Below are positions 19,772-31,359 of a stretch of DNA of 64,000 bases, one piece after another. Origin of the DNA: Gimesia aquarii. Its GTDB lineage: Bacteria > Planctomycetota > Planctomycetia > Planctomycetales > Planctomycetaceae. Location: the NCBI RefSeq assembly GCF_007748195.1, contig NZ_CP037920.1, forward strand, positions 868,001 to 932,000. The letters are read 5' to 3'. The notes below the pieces were generated by a model. It was not told the DNA's origin, ran no database searches, and saw only the letters and a program-made list of their open reading frames with translations. The position numbers and the translations under genes are program-made. How positions within the stretch are numbered: the first letter of the stretch is position 1; each line of letters starts with the position of its first letter.

Positions 19772-22756
19772 TTGGACCGCCAACAGCAAAGAATTGCAGA
19801 AGATCTTTCCAGCCTGATTACAGGTGATGTGCGATGCGATCCGGTGGCGTTGTCTATTTATGCCAGTGATGCAAGTCTCTATCAGGTTCCTCCTTTATGT
19901 ATTACTTATCCCCGCGAGCGCGACGATATCATTGCGATCGCCAGATATGCTAATGAGATGAATGTTCCTCTCATTCCGCGAGGAGCAGGAACAGGATTAG
20001 TTGGTGACGCCATAGGCAGTGGTATTGTTGTCGATTGTTCACGCTATCTGACAGGCTTTGAGTTGATGGATGATAACCTGGTGCGTGTTCAACCGGGAGT
20101 CGTACATGCGCAACTCAATCGATTTTTAAAACCACTTGGATTGTATTTTCCACCAGATCCTTCCAACACGGAAGTCACAACCATTGGCAGTATGTTGGCG
20201 ATTGATGCCGCTGGTTCGCGTGCCATACGTGTTGGTTCCACCCGTGATCATGTTAACCAACTAGAGGTAGTGCTTTCAGATGGAACTTGTTTTGAAGCAG
20301 GAAATGAAAGTCTCTCAATTCTCAATCAGCCTCTCACGACTTCTTTAACGAGTACCCCTTTATTGGGTGAAGTACCCGCTGAAGCGCGTGCAGAGCAAGT
20401 CAAACGAACGATTTTGAGTAAGCTTTCCCAACTCCTGACTGAAAATCGACATTTGATACAGGAAAAACAAAATTCCGGTATTCCTAATTGCAGTGGGTAT
20501 TTTTTAAAAGGAATCAAGACACGAAATCATCTGAATCTGGCGCGCTTACTGGTCGGCTCAGAAGGTACATTGGGATTTTTTTCTTCTGCGGTATTGCATG
20601 TTTCGCCTTTACCTGCACATCGTGGTGTTGCGCTGTTGTTATTTGGAGATTTGGCATCAGCAATTCGTGCCGTGCAAACGATTACTTACTTACAGCCTTC
20701 CGCCTGTGATTTGCTGGATCGACGCTTGTTGTCATTAGCAAGAGATGCCGACCCTCGTTTTACCTCACTAATTTCAACGGCAGCAGAAGCCGCTTTATTA
20801 GTGGAGCAGGTAGGCTTTAGTGATTCACAAGTCCAGAGTCGATTGCATAACGTGGTCCTGGCTGTGAAAAACGTGAACTCGCGCGTTGTTGTAGCGATGG
20901 AGACACATCAGGCTGATGAAGTGGAATTTCTCTGGTCATTACCTCAAAAGGTAGTGCCTTCACTGAGTCGATTACCGGGCGAAGCGCGTCCTCAGCCCTT
21001 TGTCGAAGATATCGCTGTTCCTCCAGATTGCCTTTATGAGTTTTCGCAGAAGGCGCAGAAAGTATTTCAACGTCACCAGGTCACAGCCACGTTATATGCA
21101 CACGCGGCTTCAGGGCAAATTCATCTACGACCTTTTCTTCCCGCGTTGACTCAGCAGAACGCACCGATCCTGGAGAGTATTGCCCGTGACTTATATCAGA
21201 CTGTCTTTTCTGTAAATGGTACAATCAGCGGAGAGCACGGAGACGGTTTGGCCAGAACCGCCTTTATTCGTTCTCAGTATGGCGATTTGTATCGAGTATT
21301 TCGCCAAGTCAAAGATACATTCGACCCACATAATCTCCTCAATCCCGGAAAAGTCATCAATGATGATCCGCATGTGACAATTCGAAATCTCAGGCCAGTT
21401 CCTGAAACGCTTCCGGAACTGCTTGATTTACAATTGGATTGGTCACCACAAGAACTACAAATTGAGGCTTCCCGTTGCAACGGTTGTGGATCATGTCGCA
21501 GACAGGATCCCGGATCTCGCATGTGCCCGGTTTTTCGTATTGAACCGTTAGAAGAAGCGTCGCCTCGCGCGAAGGCGAATTTGTTTCGAGGCTTGTTATC
21601 TGGCGAAATTCAACCCAATCAGCTCTCTTCCACAGAAACCAAGAGGCTGGCCGATACCTGTTTTAACTGCAAACAGTGCCAGCTGGATTGTCCTTCCACA
21701 GTCAATATTCCTCAGATGGCGATTGAAGCAAAAGCAGCCTACGTGTCAACCAACGGCTTGGATCGAACCGATTGGATTTTATCACGTGCACATTCCTTTG
21801 GAGCCTTAGGCAGTACGCTGTCGATGGCAGCGAACTGGGCCATCAATAATTCCACGGCACGCTGGGTGATGGAAAAAATGATGGGCATTCATCGTGATCG
21901 AAAGTTGCCTTTATTTTCGAGACGTTCATTCTTGCGATCCGTGCCGAAAAGATTCACAAAACGTCCCCGGCCCGGTGGAGACCCTGATTTAGTAATCTTT
22001 TTTGTTGACTATTTTGCCAATTATCATGATCCCGAATTAGCGCATGCGTTATTGGCAATCTTGCAACATAATCAAATTTCCGTTTATGTGCCCTTGGATC
22101 AATTGGCTTCCGGCATGGCAATGGTTTCTGCCGGGGATTTGATAGCGGCTCGTAGTCTGGCGAGGGAAAATATTCAAATTCTGAATGAATTTGCCAAGGA
22201 AGGGCATCAAATTATCTGTTCGGAGCCAGCTGCTGCCATATGCCTCAAGCAGGAATATCCGATGTTAGTTCGGAATGAAGAAAGCACAGCCATTGCATCG
22301 CAAGTGACAGAAGCAGGAGACTTCTTGCTGCAATTGCATAAATCGGGGCGTTTACGGACGGATTTTGGGCCGCTCGATTTTGAATTGGACTATCATACAC
22401 CCTGTCACACCAAAGCATTATCGTCCCGATCCCCGCTTATGGATCTACTCGCTTTGATTCCTGAGCTCAGGGTGAATACAATTGAGAAAGGTTGTTCGGG
22501 AATGGCAGGAACTTATGGTCTTGCCAGGGACACCTTTGAAACATCAAAGCAGATCGGTCGGGAGTTGATCGATCATATGAAGACAACAAGAGTGAGAGCG
22601 GGTGCTACTGAGTGTAGTAGTTGCAAAATGCAGATGGAGCAGGAAACCCGGATTCCGACCATTCATCCAATCAAGCTGCTGGCACTTTCGTATGGCCTGA
22701 TGCCGGAAATTGAGCGGAAGCTGCACCCACAGAAGAAAAAACTGGTCGTTTCATGA
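19772..22756 (+). CDS. FAD-linked oxidase fused to Fe-S / CCG domains (glycolate/D-lactate dehydrogenase-like)
   Basis: The 994-residue protein joins a GlcD-like flavoprotein to a GlcF-like Fe-S protein. The FAD-binding part has NVPLIPRGAGTGLVGDA, GSEGTLGFFSSAV, SGEHGDGLARTAF and LNPGKVI. Two ferredoxin-type cysteine clusters follow (CNGCGSCRRQDPGSRMCP, then CFNCKQCQLDCPS). The C-terminus has cysteine-rich CCG-type motifs (TPCHTKAL, GCSGMAGTYG, ECSSCKMQME). Such enzymes oxidise D-2-hydroxyacids such as D-lactate or glycolate and feed electrons to the respiratory chain. The start is TTG at 19772, preceded by GAGAG. The 3' end overlaps moaD by four bases (ATGA). Confidence 0.88.
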   Translation: MDRQQQRIAEDLSSLITGDVRCDPVALSIYASDASLYQVPPLCITYPRERDDIIAIARYANEMNVPLIPRGAGTGLVGDAIGSGIVVDCSRYLTGFELMDDNLVRVQPGVVHAQLNRFLKPLGLYFPPDPSNTEVTTIGSMLAIDAAGSRAIRVGSTRDHVNQLEVVLSDGTCFEAGNESLSILNQPLTTSLTSTPLLGEVPAEARAEQVKRTILSKLSQLLTENRHLIQEKQNSGIPNCSGYFLKGIKTRNHLNLARLLVGSEGTLGFFSSAVLHVSPLPAHRGVALLLFGDLASAIRAVQTITYLQPSACDLLDRRLLSLARDADPRFTSLISTAAEAALLVEQVGFSDSQVQSRLHNVVLAVKNVNSRVVVAMETHQADEVEFLWSLPQKVVPSLSRLPGEARPQPFVEDIAVPPDCLYEFSQKAQKVFQRHQVTATLYAHAASGQIHLRPFLPALTQQNAPILESIARDLYQTVFSVNGTISGEHGDGLARTAFIRSQYGDLYRVFRQVKDTFDPHNLLNPGKVINDDPHVTIRNLRPVPETLPELLDLQLDWSPQELQIEASRCNGCGSCRRQDPGSRMCPVFRIEPLEEASPRAKANLFRGLLSGEIQPNQLSSTETKRLADTCFNCKQCQLDCPSTVNIPQMAIEAKAAYVSTNGLDRTDWILSRAHSFGALGSTLSMAANWAINNSTARWVMEKMMGIHRDRKLPLFSRRSFLRSVPKRFTKRPRPGGDPDLVIFFVDYFANYHDPELAHALLAILQHNQISVYVPLDQLASGMAMVSAGDLIAARSLARENIQILNEFAKEGHQIICSEPAAAICLKQEYPMLVRNEESTAIASQVTEAGDFLLQLHKSGRLRTDFGPLDFELDYHTPCHTKALSSRSPLMDLLALIPELRVNTIEKGCSGMAGTYGLARDTFETSKQIGRELIDHMKTTRVRAGATECSSCKMQMEQETRIPTIHPIKLLALSYGLMPEIERKLHPQKKKLVVS

Positions 22757-23007
22757 CAGTGCAACAGATTCACGTTAAGTTATTTGCCCGTGCTAAGGAG
22801 TTGGTAAACAGCGAATTAATATCCGTGACGATTTCCGAAGGAATGACCGTTGAAGAGTTGCGGCTGGCGATTGCAAAGCAATATCCAGAGTTGCAATCAT
22901 TGAGCAACCAGTTACTGATTGCCATCGATAATGCCTATGCAGGGGAAGGTCAGATTCTGAATCCAGAGCAGGAAGTCGCCTGTTTTCCTCCGGTTAGTGG
23001 TGGTTGA
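22753..23007 (+). CDS. moaD: Molybdopterin synthase sulfur-carrier subunit
   Basis: The 84-residue protein has the ubiquitin-like fold pattern of MoaD (HVKLFARAKELV, EELRLAIAKQYPEL, NPEQEVACFPPVSGG). It ends in the Gly-Gly tail that is thiocarboxylated to donate sulfur for molybdopterin. Its ATG overlaps the stop of the FAD/Fe-S oxidase gene (ATGA), which implies translational coupling. MoaE is directly downstream. The call is firm from the tail, size and neighbours. Confidence 0.92.
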   Translation: MTVQQIHVKLFARAKELVNSELISVTISEGMTVEELRLAIAKQYPELQSLSNQLLIAIDNAYAGEGQILNPEQEVACFPPVSGG

Positions 23008-23483
23008 ACTCTCTAATTACTGACTCCAGATTAGTAAATTCAAAAATGATGACTCCAGATTATATTTCCATTTCAGATCAGCCTATCGATTATACCGCGA
23101 CGACCGAACGGGTTCGTTCCAATGAGTGTGGGGCTGTGGTGTTATTCCTGGGCACAGTCCGTGAAATGACAGCCGGTCGTCAGACGGTTGCTCTGGATTA
23201 TGAGGCTTATCCCGAAATGGCGCAAAAGACCATGCAACAATTAATTACAGAAGCACGCGCACAATGGCCCGTGCATGCGGTTGCCATCGAACATCGAGTC
23301 GGTCACCTGCCTTTAGGAGAGATCAGTGTGGCGATTGCCGTTAGTTCGGCTCATCGAAAACAGGCGTTTGAAGCAGGTCGCTTCTTGATTGATCGTTTGA
23401 AGGAAATCGTACCTATTTGGAAGAAAGAAAACTGGTCAGATGGAACATCTGAATGGGAACATCGAGAATTCAAGACGAATTAG
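23004..23483 (+). CDS. moaE: Molybdopterin synthase catalytic subunit
   Basis: MoaE pairs with MoaD to convert cyclic pyranopterin monophosphate to molybdopterin. Visible motifs are ECGAVVLFLGTVREMT, LDYEAYPEMAQKTM, EHRVGHLPLGEISVAIAV and the catalytic-lysine region RLKEIVPIWKKENWSDG. The frame opens with TTG at 23004, overlapping the moaD stop. ATG codons at 23046 and 23049 are alternative starts and would remove a poorly conserved 14-residue lead. Neither choice has a good ribosome-binding site, so the start is uncertain; the coding call is not. Confidence 0.9.
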   Translation: MNSLITDSRLVNSKMMTPDYISISDQPIDYTATTERVRSNECGAVVLFLGTVREMTAGRQTVALDYEAYPEMAQKTMQQLITEARAQWPVHAVAIEHRVGHLPLGEISVAIAVSSAHRKQAFEAGRFLIDRLKEIVPIWKKENWSDGTSEWEHREFKTN

Positions 23484-23582
23484 GCAGTGAAGATACCTTC
23501 AACTGGCTATAATAAATATGAGAGCTGGCTGAAAGTAGAGATTTGAGAGACGTAGTGAGTGCGTTTAGTTTGTGAGGCTTTA

Positions 23583-24584
23583 ATGGAAAACCAAAATCAG
23601 CTTATCGATTCGTTCGGGCGCGTGCATAATAATTTGCGAATTAGCGTCACGGATCGTTGTAATATTCGCTGTTTTTACTGTATGCCCTCTGAAAATGTTC
23701 AATTTGTGCATCGGAGCAAGATTTTATCATTTGAAGAGATTATCAGATTTGTACGTCTCGTCGTCCCCATGGGAGTGAATAAAATACGTTTAACTGGCGG
23801 CGAACCTCTAGTCAGAAGACAGATTCCCGAACTGGTTAAAATGCTTTCAGAAATCCCGGGTATCGATGATATCGGGATTACGACAAACGGAATTCTTCTG
23901 CCACAATACGCACAGGAATTATACGATGCTGGATTAAGGCGCATTAATATTAGCTTGGACGCCTTGAATGCGAAGAAATTCGAAGAGATTACTCGTCGTG
24001 ACGACTTTGAGAAGGTAATAGAGGGGATTCAATCAGCTCACGCAGCTGGCTTTGATCCAGTAAAAATCAACGCGGTTTCGATTCGTAATATGTCGGAAGA
24101 GGAAATTGTTCCGTTTGGACGTTTGGCACGTGAAACCGGTGCAGAAATTCGTTTTATTGAATTTATGCCCCTGGATGCAGACAATCAGTGGGAGCGGGAA
24201 AAGGTCTTATTTGCACATGAGATTCAAGAAATTCTCACACAGGGAATTATGCCTCTGGTTGCAGAGAAGCAGTCCGACCAAAGTGCACCCGCTTCTAATT
24301 TCGTCTTTGAAGATGGAGTGGGACGAATTGGTTTTATTGCCTCCATCAGTAATCCCTTCTGCATGAGTTGTAATCGTTTTCGTTTGACCGCCGATGGTAA
24401 GCTTCGGAATTGTTTATTCAGCCTGGAAGAGACAGATATACGGGAGTTATTCCAATCGAATGCTTCGGATGAACAAATAATTGAAGCGGTACGAAATAGC
24501 ATTGCGGCTAAAAAAGAAGGGCATGAGATCAATACGGCACGATTTATTCAGCCAGATCGCCCAATGTACTCTATCGGCGGTTAA
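23583..24584 (+). CDS. moaA: GTP 3',8-cyclase (radical SAM)
   Basis: The 333-residue radical SAM enzyme starts the molybdenum cofactor pathway from GTP. The N-terminal cluster motif is CNIRCFYC (C-x3-C-x2-C), preceded by NNLRISVTDR. KIRLTGGEPLVRR and GITTNGILL follow. The second cluster motif is C-x2-C-x13-C (CMSCNRFRLTADGKLRNC). The protein ends in Gly-Gly, which is needed for activity in this family. I chose ATG 23583, with GAGG a few bases upstream, over an in-frame GTG eight codons earlier. It follows moaE after 99 bases. Confidence 0.95.
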   Translation: MENQNQLIDSFGRVHNNLRISVTDRCNIRCFYCMPSENVQFVHRSKILSFEEIIRFVRLVVPMGVNKIRLTGGEPLVRRQIPELVKMLSEIPGIDDIGITTNGILLPQYAQELYDAGLRRINISLDALNAKKFEEITRRDDFEKVIEGIQSAHAAGFDPVKINAVSIRNMSEEEIVPFGRLARETGAEIRFIEFMPLDADNQWEREKVLFAHEIQEILTQGIMPLVAEKQSDQSAPASNFVFEDGVGRIGFIASISNPFCMSCNRFRLTADGKLRNCLFSLEETDIRELFQSNASDEQIIEAVRNSIAAKKEGHEINTARFIQPDRPMYSIGG

Positions 24585-24714
24585 GCTCTATATCACGTCC
24601 AATTTGAGCATAGCAGCTTCAAAGGGTGATACGAGGTTCAAACAGTCCTGGAGACGCTACAATAAACCTGGTACAGGCTAACGCGTAGTTTAGAGTCTGG
24701 TTGGTAAAAGTAAA

Positions 24715-25890
24715 ATGAGTGAGCAGCAGTCGATTTATTTAGATAACGCAGCAACCAGCTTTCCCAAACCGGAATCTGTCTATTCAGCCGTAGATCACTA
24801 TAACCGGTGTGTGGGAGCCCCCGTTGGTCGTGGTGCTTATCGGACTTCAATCGAGTTACAGTCCTCGATTGATCAGTGTCGAAAGCTAGCAGCCCAGATA
24901 TTGGGAGCATCTCGGCCTGAAGAAGTGGCGTTCAGTTTTAATGGGACGGACAGTCTGAATATCATTATTCATGGAGTTCTCAAGCCCGGCGATCATGTGA
25001 TTACGTCAGATGTGGAACACAATTCTGTTTTCAGACCTCTGCAGACGCTCAAAGAACGATGGGGGTTGGAAACGACCTATGTTCCGGCAAATCAGCAAGG
25101 CATAGTGGATGCGGTTTCTTTTCGTGAAGCGATTCGAGAGAACACGCGGTTGATGATTCTGAATCATGCCTCTAATGTGACCGGTTCCATACAACCGGTA
25201 TGCGAAGTCGGAGAGCTCGCTCAAAAAGCAGGAGTTTTATTTCTTGTAGATGCCGCACAAACGGCAGGGCATCTGCCAATGGACGTTTCCCGGATGCCGA
25301 TTGATTTTCTAGCTTGCTCGGGCCATAAGGGGCTGATGGGGCCATTAGGAACAGGGTTAATTTATCTTCGTTCCGAGAGTGCTGAGCGAGTGAGGAGCTT
25401 CCGCCAGGGAGGTACGGGAACTCGTAGCGAGGAAGAAACACAACCACTTAGTTTACCTGATAAATTTGAATCAGGAAATCATAATGCCCCCGGTCTGGTC
25501 GGATTAAAGGCCGCTCTCGAATACATTCTGGAAAAAGGTGTCGTACAACTACGCCAGCATGAACAAGAATTAACGTCTCGCCTTCTGGAAGGTTTTCGCC
25601 AGCTTCCTGACTTCGAGGTGCCGGGGCCTGAACAGGTTGAGTCGCGAGTTGGAGTCGTCAGTTTAGTGAGTCAAATGGTTGAACCACAGATACTGGCATC
25701 AGTCCTGGACGAAAATTTTGGTATCCAGACGAGAGCAGGTTTACACTGTGCACCACGGATCCATCGTGCAATTCAGTCGTTAGATTATGGAGGGACTTTA
25801 CGGTTCAGTCCTGGGGCTTTTAATTCTCTCTCACAAATTGAATCCACCATTTCTGCTATGGAAGATTTGCTTCATTCCTTTCGACTTTGA
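24715..25890 (+). CDS. Class V aminotransferase, cysteine desulfurase-like
   Basis: The 391-residue PLP enzyme resembles cysteine desulfurases. IYLDNAATSFPKPESV is the typical start. FSFNGTDSLN, TSDVEHNSVFRPL and FLVDAAQTAGHLPMD mark the cofactor pocket, and SGHKGLMGPLGTG has the PLP lysine. RAGLHCAPRIH contains a cysteine in the usual active-site position. It may release sulfur from cysteine for Fe-S or thiocarboxylate formation, which would fit its place after moaD-moaE-moaA, where MoaD needs sulfur. That link is an inference. The gene has its own 130-base leader. Confidence 0.85.
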   Translation: MSEQQSIYLDNAATSFPKPESVYSAVDHYNRCVGAPVGRGAYRTSIELQSSIDQCRKLAAQILGASRPEEVAFSFNGTDSLNIIIHGVLKPGDHVITSDVEHNSVFRPLQTLKERWGLETTYVPANQQGIVDAVSFREAIRENTRLMILNHASNVTGSIQPVCEVGELAQKAGVLFLVDAAQTAGHLPMDVSRMPIDFLACSGHKGLMGPLGTGLIYLRSESAERVRSFRQGGTGTRSEEETQPLSLPDKFESGNHNAPGLVGLKAALEYILEKGVVQLRQHEQELTSRLLEGFRQLPDFEVPGPEQVESRVGVVSLVSQMVEPQILASVLDENFGIQTRAGLHCAPRIHRAIQSLDYGGTLRFSPGAFNSLSQIESTISAMEDLLHSFRL

Positions 25891-26284
25891 ACAATGCTCA
25901 TGTTCTGAGGTCTTGATCTCGTTACCGGGGGCATTTTCCTTTGATCAGAGAAAACTCTCTCAAGTATTTTTTGTATATCGATTTACATCCTTGACACTCT
26001 TTGAGATCTACCTCAAAATTAAAAATAGGCAATTCTTGCTCTACATATCTTAAGTCTCTTTCACTAATGATTATTTGAAAATTCGGAGATCAGTCAACTC
26101 AATAGAGATAGGAGTAACAAGTATTTTCATTAGGCAGGAGGAGCTTACTGAAGGTCTGCCAACAGCCCTCAGTTCCTATTAATTTTATCAACCAGATTTA
26201 ACCTGAGAATTGATTCCCTGGCTTTGATATGGGAAAACAGATTCTCTTGAGGTTGAAACTGATTCTATTCCGTGGAGAAATTGA
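25891..26284. promoter_or_regulatory. Leader of the pilus/secretion-like locus with weak promoter and inverted repeat
   Basis: The gap before the first ATPase gene has TTGACA at 25991-25996 and, 17 bases on, CAAAAT (4 of 6 for a -10 box). An inverted repeat TTTGAG-ATCTAC-CTCAAA (26000-26017) lies across the spacer and could be an operator. The -10 match is weak. No gene was seen in the gap. Confidence 0.35.
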
Positions 26285-27982
<1,698 letters not shown>

Positions 27983-28389
27983 TCAACTTAGTGCCATGGC
28001 TTCAAAATTCGCTGGATAGATTGGGGCATTTTATCGGTTTTTCGTTTGAAAAGCTCACCAGCTTTCATGCGAAGAATTTGATCTATTTTAAAGGCTTTTG
28101 TTGAGTTTTGAGTTTGTTTACCGGATAATTCAATAACGTTCGCTGATTTGGCGTGCGATTTCATTTTACATATCTAAACTGTCTTATCTAAAGTTTAATC
28201 GTTTTAATTTTCAGATTCCTAATTCGGGCCATTTGTATCACAAAAGAAGACTCAGAAGTTAATGATTGTTCAAGGAGAGGGAACAAAGTAAATCAAAGGA
28301 TGATCAATACTTCTGTGTCAGACTTCAGTTTGGATCGCAATTGGTTCTAGCTCACTTTTCAGACAAAAAGTTTTCAGAAAGTACTTTGG
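27983..28389. other. Intergenic gap between first assembly ATPase and pilT-like gene
   Basis: About 400 A/T-rich bases with no gene of coding character. The PilT-like gene may have its own promoter here, but I could not place one with confidence. Confidence 0.4.
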
Positions 28390-29505
28390 ATGGCAACAGT
28401 TCAGATTGATAAGCTGCTGGAGACGGTAGTTAAAGAGAGAGTGAGCGACTTACATATCACGACAGGCCAGCCACCCGTTGTTCGAGTTGGAGGACGTATG
28501 GTCCGACTCGAAACAAAAAGCCTGGAGCCAGATGATACTGTTGCATTAATGAAGAGTATCACGCCCGAGCGAAATCAGCAGGAACTGCAGGAGGTTGGAG
28601 GGACCGACTTCGGATTTGCGTTTGGTGACAAAGCACGATTCCGTGTGTCTGTATTCAAGCAGCGTGGCCATATTGCGATGGTACTGAGGCGTATTCCGAA
28701 TGAGTTCCTCACTTTTGAGCAGCTCGGACTGCCCACAGTCATTGGCGATCTGCTAGAACGCCCCCGTGGTCTTTTTCTGGTGACAGGTCCTACTGGTAGC
28801 GGTAAAACGACCAGTCTGGCCAGTATGATCAATCATATGAATGATACGATGGATCACCACATCATCACGATGGAAGATCCCATTGAATATTATCATGACC
28901 ATAAAAAATCGACCATTAATCAACGTGAAATTGGGGTTGATGTTCCTACTTTCCCCGAAGCATTGCGGCGTGCCTTACGGCAAGATCCCGATGTGATTCT
29001 GGTGGGGGAAATGCGTGACCTCGAAACAATTTCTGCTGCGATTACAGCTGCGGAAACAGGGCATGTTGTCTTTGGAACATTGCATACGACAGGGGCTCAA
29101 GGAACCGTGGATCGAATTATCGATGTGTTTCCTACCAACCAGCAAGACCAGATTCGAACCCAGTTGTCAACGTCCATTATCGGTATTCTCAGTCAGGCAC
29201 TAATGCCTAAAAAGCCAAAAGGTCTGGTTGCCGCTTATGAGATGCTGGTGGTTACGCCGGCGATTGCCAACTTGATTCGTGAGGCCAAGACCTATCGAAT
29301 TAATTCTAGTATTCAGACCGGGCGAAAATTTGGAATGCAATTATTGGATGATGCTCTATTCAATCTTTGGCGTGACGGACTTTGTGAGGAAAAAGACGTT
29401 GTCATGCGATCTAACAATCCGGGTGAACTCAAAGCCAAGATTGCGATGGCCAAGAAAGGCTTGTTGGAAGACGAAGATGAAGATGAAGATGATTTTGAAG
29501 ATTAG
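28390..29505 (+). CDS. PilT-type retraction ATPase
   Basis: The 371-residue protein is a PilT-family ATPase, which in type IV pili drives filament disassembly. SDLHITTGQPPVVRVGG is the N-terminal signature, Walker A is GPTGSGKTTSLASM, Walker B is VILVGEMRDLETISAA with TLHTTGAQGTVDRIID, and the PilT-specific C-terminal motif appears as AIANLIREAKTYR (usually AIRNLIRE). The C-terminus is a short, very acidic tail (LEDEDEDEDDFED), which is unusual. Finding PilT points to a dynamic pilus-like system, since classical type II secretion lacks it. The second assembly ATPase follows after 80 bases. Confidence 0.9.
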   Translation: MATVQIDKLLETVVKERVSDLHITTGQPPVVRVGGRMVRLETKSLEPDDTVALMKSITPERNQQELQEVGGTDFGFAFGDKARFRVSVFKQRGHIAMVLRRIPNEFLTFEQLGLPTVIGDLLERPRGLFLVTGPTGSGKTTSLASMINHMNDTMDHHIITMEDPIEYYHDHKKSTINQREIGVDVPTFPEALRRALRQDPDVILVGEMRDLETISAAITAAETGHVVFGTLHTTGAQGTVDRIIDVFPTNQQDQIRTQLSTSIIGILSQALMPKKPKGLVAAYEMLVVTPAIANLIREAKTYRINSSIQTGRKFGMQLLDDALFNLWRDGLCEEKDVVMRSNNPGELKAKIAMAKKGLLEDEDEDEDDFED

Positions 29506-29585
29506 CCAGGAAATGTTACTTCAGGAATAATAATTGATCCTTCATTTTAGAAGGAAATGAAAGCGTAAATCAAAGGTAGGCACAC

Positions 29586-31292
29586 ATGGCAGCAAGACGC
29601 CTTGGTCAAATTATGGTCGATCTGGGATACATCTCAGAAGATCAGTTATGGGATATTCTGGAAGAACAAAAACAGAGTCCGGGTGAAGTCATTGGCCAGG
29701 TCGGGATTCGGATGGGACTGGTTACCGATGAGCAAGTTACGCAGGCTCTGGCCGAGCAGTGGGGCATGCCGGTCGTCGAGTTGGCCGAAACCAATATCTC
29801 ACCCAAAGTACTTGAACTTGTTCCCGAAACGATGGCATCGATTTACAAAATTATGCCTGTTTCGTTGAAAGATGATGTGCTGACGGTCGCTATGGCTGAC
29901 CCTCAAAATGTGGCAGCACTGGATGACCTGAGAAACTTCCTGGGGTACGACGTACGTGGGGCGGTTTCGAATCTGCAAGATGTTGAAGAAGCAATCGCCC
30001 GCCACTATTCGGAGCATGAAGATAGCATCGAAGATGTGATTGGAACTATTGAAGATGAACTAGGTGAAGATAATAGTAAGAACGTTTATGACCTTTCGTC
30101 TTCTGAAGAAATTGCCGATGCCGCGCCTATTCGGAAACTGCTGAATATGGTCATGTTGCTGGCCATTAAAGACCAGGCGAGTGACATTCATTTGGAACCG
30201 TTTGAGGATGAATTCAAGATCCGTGTTCGCGCAGATGGTGTCTTGTATGAAATGGTGCCTCCCCCTCGTCACTTGGCGAACGCAATCGTCTCACGTGTCA
30301 AAATTATGGCGGATCTGGATATTGCAGAACGACGTTTGCCTCAGGATGGTCGTATTGAACTAAACGTGGGCGGGAATCCCGTCGACTTGCGCGTGAGTGT
30401 GCTACCCACGCTGTTTGGTGAGGCCGTAGTTATGCGGGTTCTTGACCGAACTGTCGTGCAGTTGGACTTAAATAAGATCGGTATGGACCCTGTTACGCTC
30501 ACACGTTTTCGTGAAATGATCCACCGACCCAATGGAATTGTGCTGGTTACCGGGCCGACTGGAAGTGGAAAAACGACGACTTTGTATTCGGCTTTGAACG
30601 AACTGAACGTGATCGAAGAAAAAATCATCACAACCGAAGATCCGATCGAATATGACATTGATGGTCTGATTCAGGTTCCCGTAAATCCTGATATCGAAGT
30701 CACGTTCGCTTCGGTATTGCGGGCAATCTTGCGTCACGACCCTGATCAGATTCTGATTGGCGAAATTCGCGATTACGAGACAGCTGAAATTGCTGTGCAG
30801 AGTGCACTGACCGGTCACCTGGTGTTTAGCACGTTGCATACTAACGATGCACCTTCGGCGATCACACGTTTGCGTGATATGGGGGTTCCAACCTTCCTGA
30901 TTACGGCGACAGTGGAAGCCATTCAGGCGCAACGTCTGGTACGAACGATTTGCAAGGAATGTCGTACAGAGTTTGAACCTAGTGACGAATTGTTAATGGA
31001 ATTGCAGCTCCCCATAGAACAGGCCCGCCAATACAGCTTCTATTACGGGAAAGGTTGTGCGACCTGTAATAACTCGGGGTATAAGGGGCGAACTGGTCTC
31101 TATGAATTAATGGATGTAACTGATGAAATTCGCGATTTGATTACCGCAGATGCTTCAACGGATGACATTCGAAATGTGGCCCGTAGTCAGGGGATGACCA
31201 CATTGCGAGAAGCAGGATTGAAATTGATTTTTGACGGAGTTACCACGATCGACGAAGTCGTTCGCGAAACTGTGATGGAAGATATTGAGTAA
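29586..31292 (+). CDS. GspE/PilB-type assembly ATPase (second copy)
   Basis: The 568-residue ATPase is a paralogue of the one at 26285. It has the N-terminal GspE/MshE domain (RRLGQIMVDLGYISEDQL, then ALAEQWGMPVVELAE), Walker A GPTGSGKTTTLYSAL, Asp-box ITTEDPIEYDIDGLIQVPV, Walker B ILIGEIRDYETAEIA, TLHTNDAPSAITRL, and the zinc cysteines CKEC and CATC. It stands directly before the platform gene, the classic GspE-GspF arrangement, so it is the best candidate for the secretion or assembly motor. The first copy may serve a different filament. Confidence 0.92.
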   Translation: MAARRLGQIMVDLGYISEDQLWDILEEQKQSPGEVIGQVGIRMGLVTDEQVTQALAEQWGMPVVELAETNISPKVLELVPETMASIYKIMPVSLKDDVLTVAMADPQNVAALDDLRNFLGYDVRGAVSNLQDVEEAIARHYSEHEDSIEDVIGTIEDELGEDNSKNVYDLSSSEEIADAAPIRKLLNMVMLLAIKDQASDIHLEPFEDEFKIRVRADGVLYEMVPPPRHLANAIVSRVKIMADLDIAERRLPQDGRIELNVGGNPVDLRVSVLPTLFGEAVVMRVLDRTVVQLDLNKIGMDPVTLTRFREMIHRPNGIVLVTGPTGSGKTTTLYSALNELNVIEEKIITTEDPIEYDIDGLIQVPVNPDIEVTFASVLRAILRHDPDQILIGEIRDYETAEIAVQSALTGHLVFSTLHTNDAPSAITRLRDMGVPTFLITATVEAIQAQRLVRTICKECRTEFEPSDELLMELQLPIEQARQYSFYYGKGCATCNNSGYKGRTGLYELMDVTDEIRDLITADASTDDIRNVARSQGMTTLREAGLKLIFDGVTTIDEVVRETVMEDIE

Positions 31293-31359
31293 CGTCGAGC
31301 TTTAAGGCTTGCTACAGAATACAAACACTTTTTTAGATGATTTTTGATGGAGTAACGCC

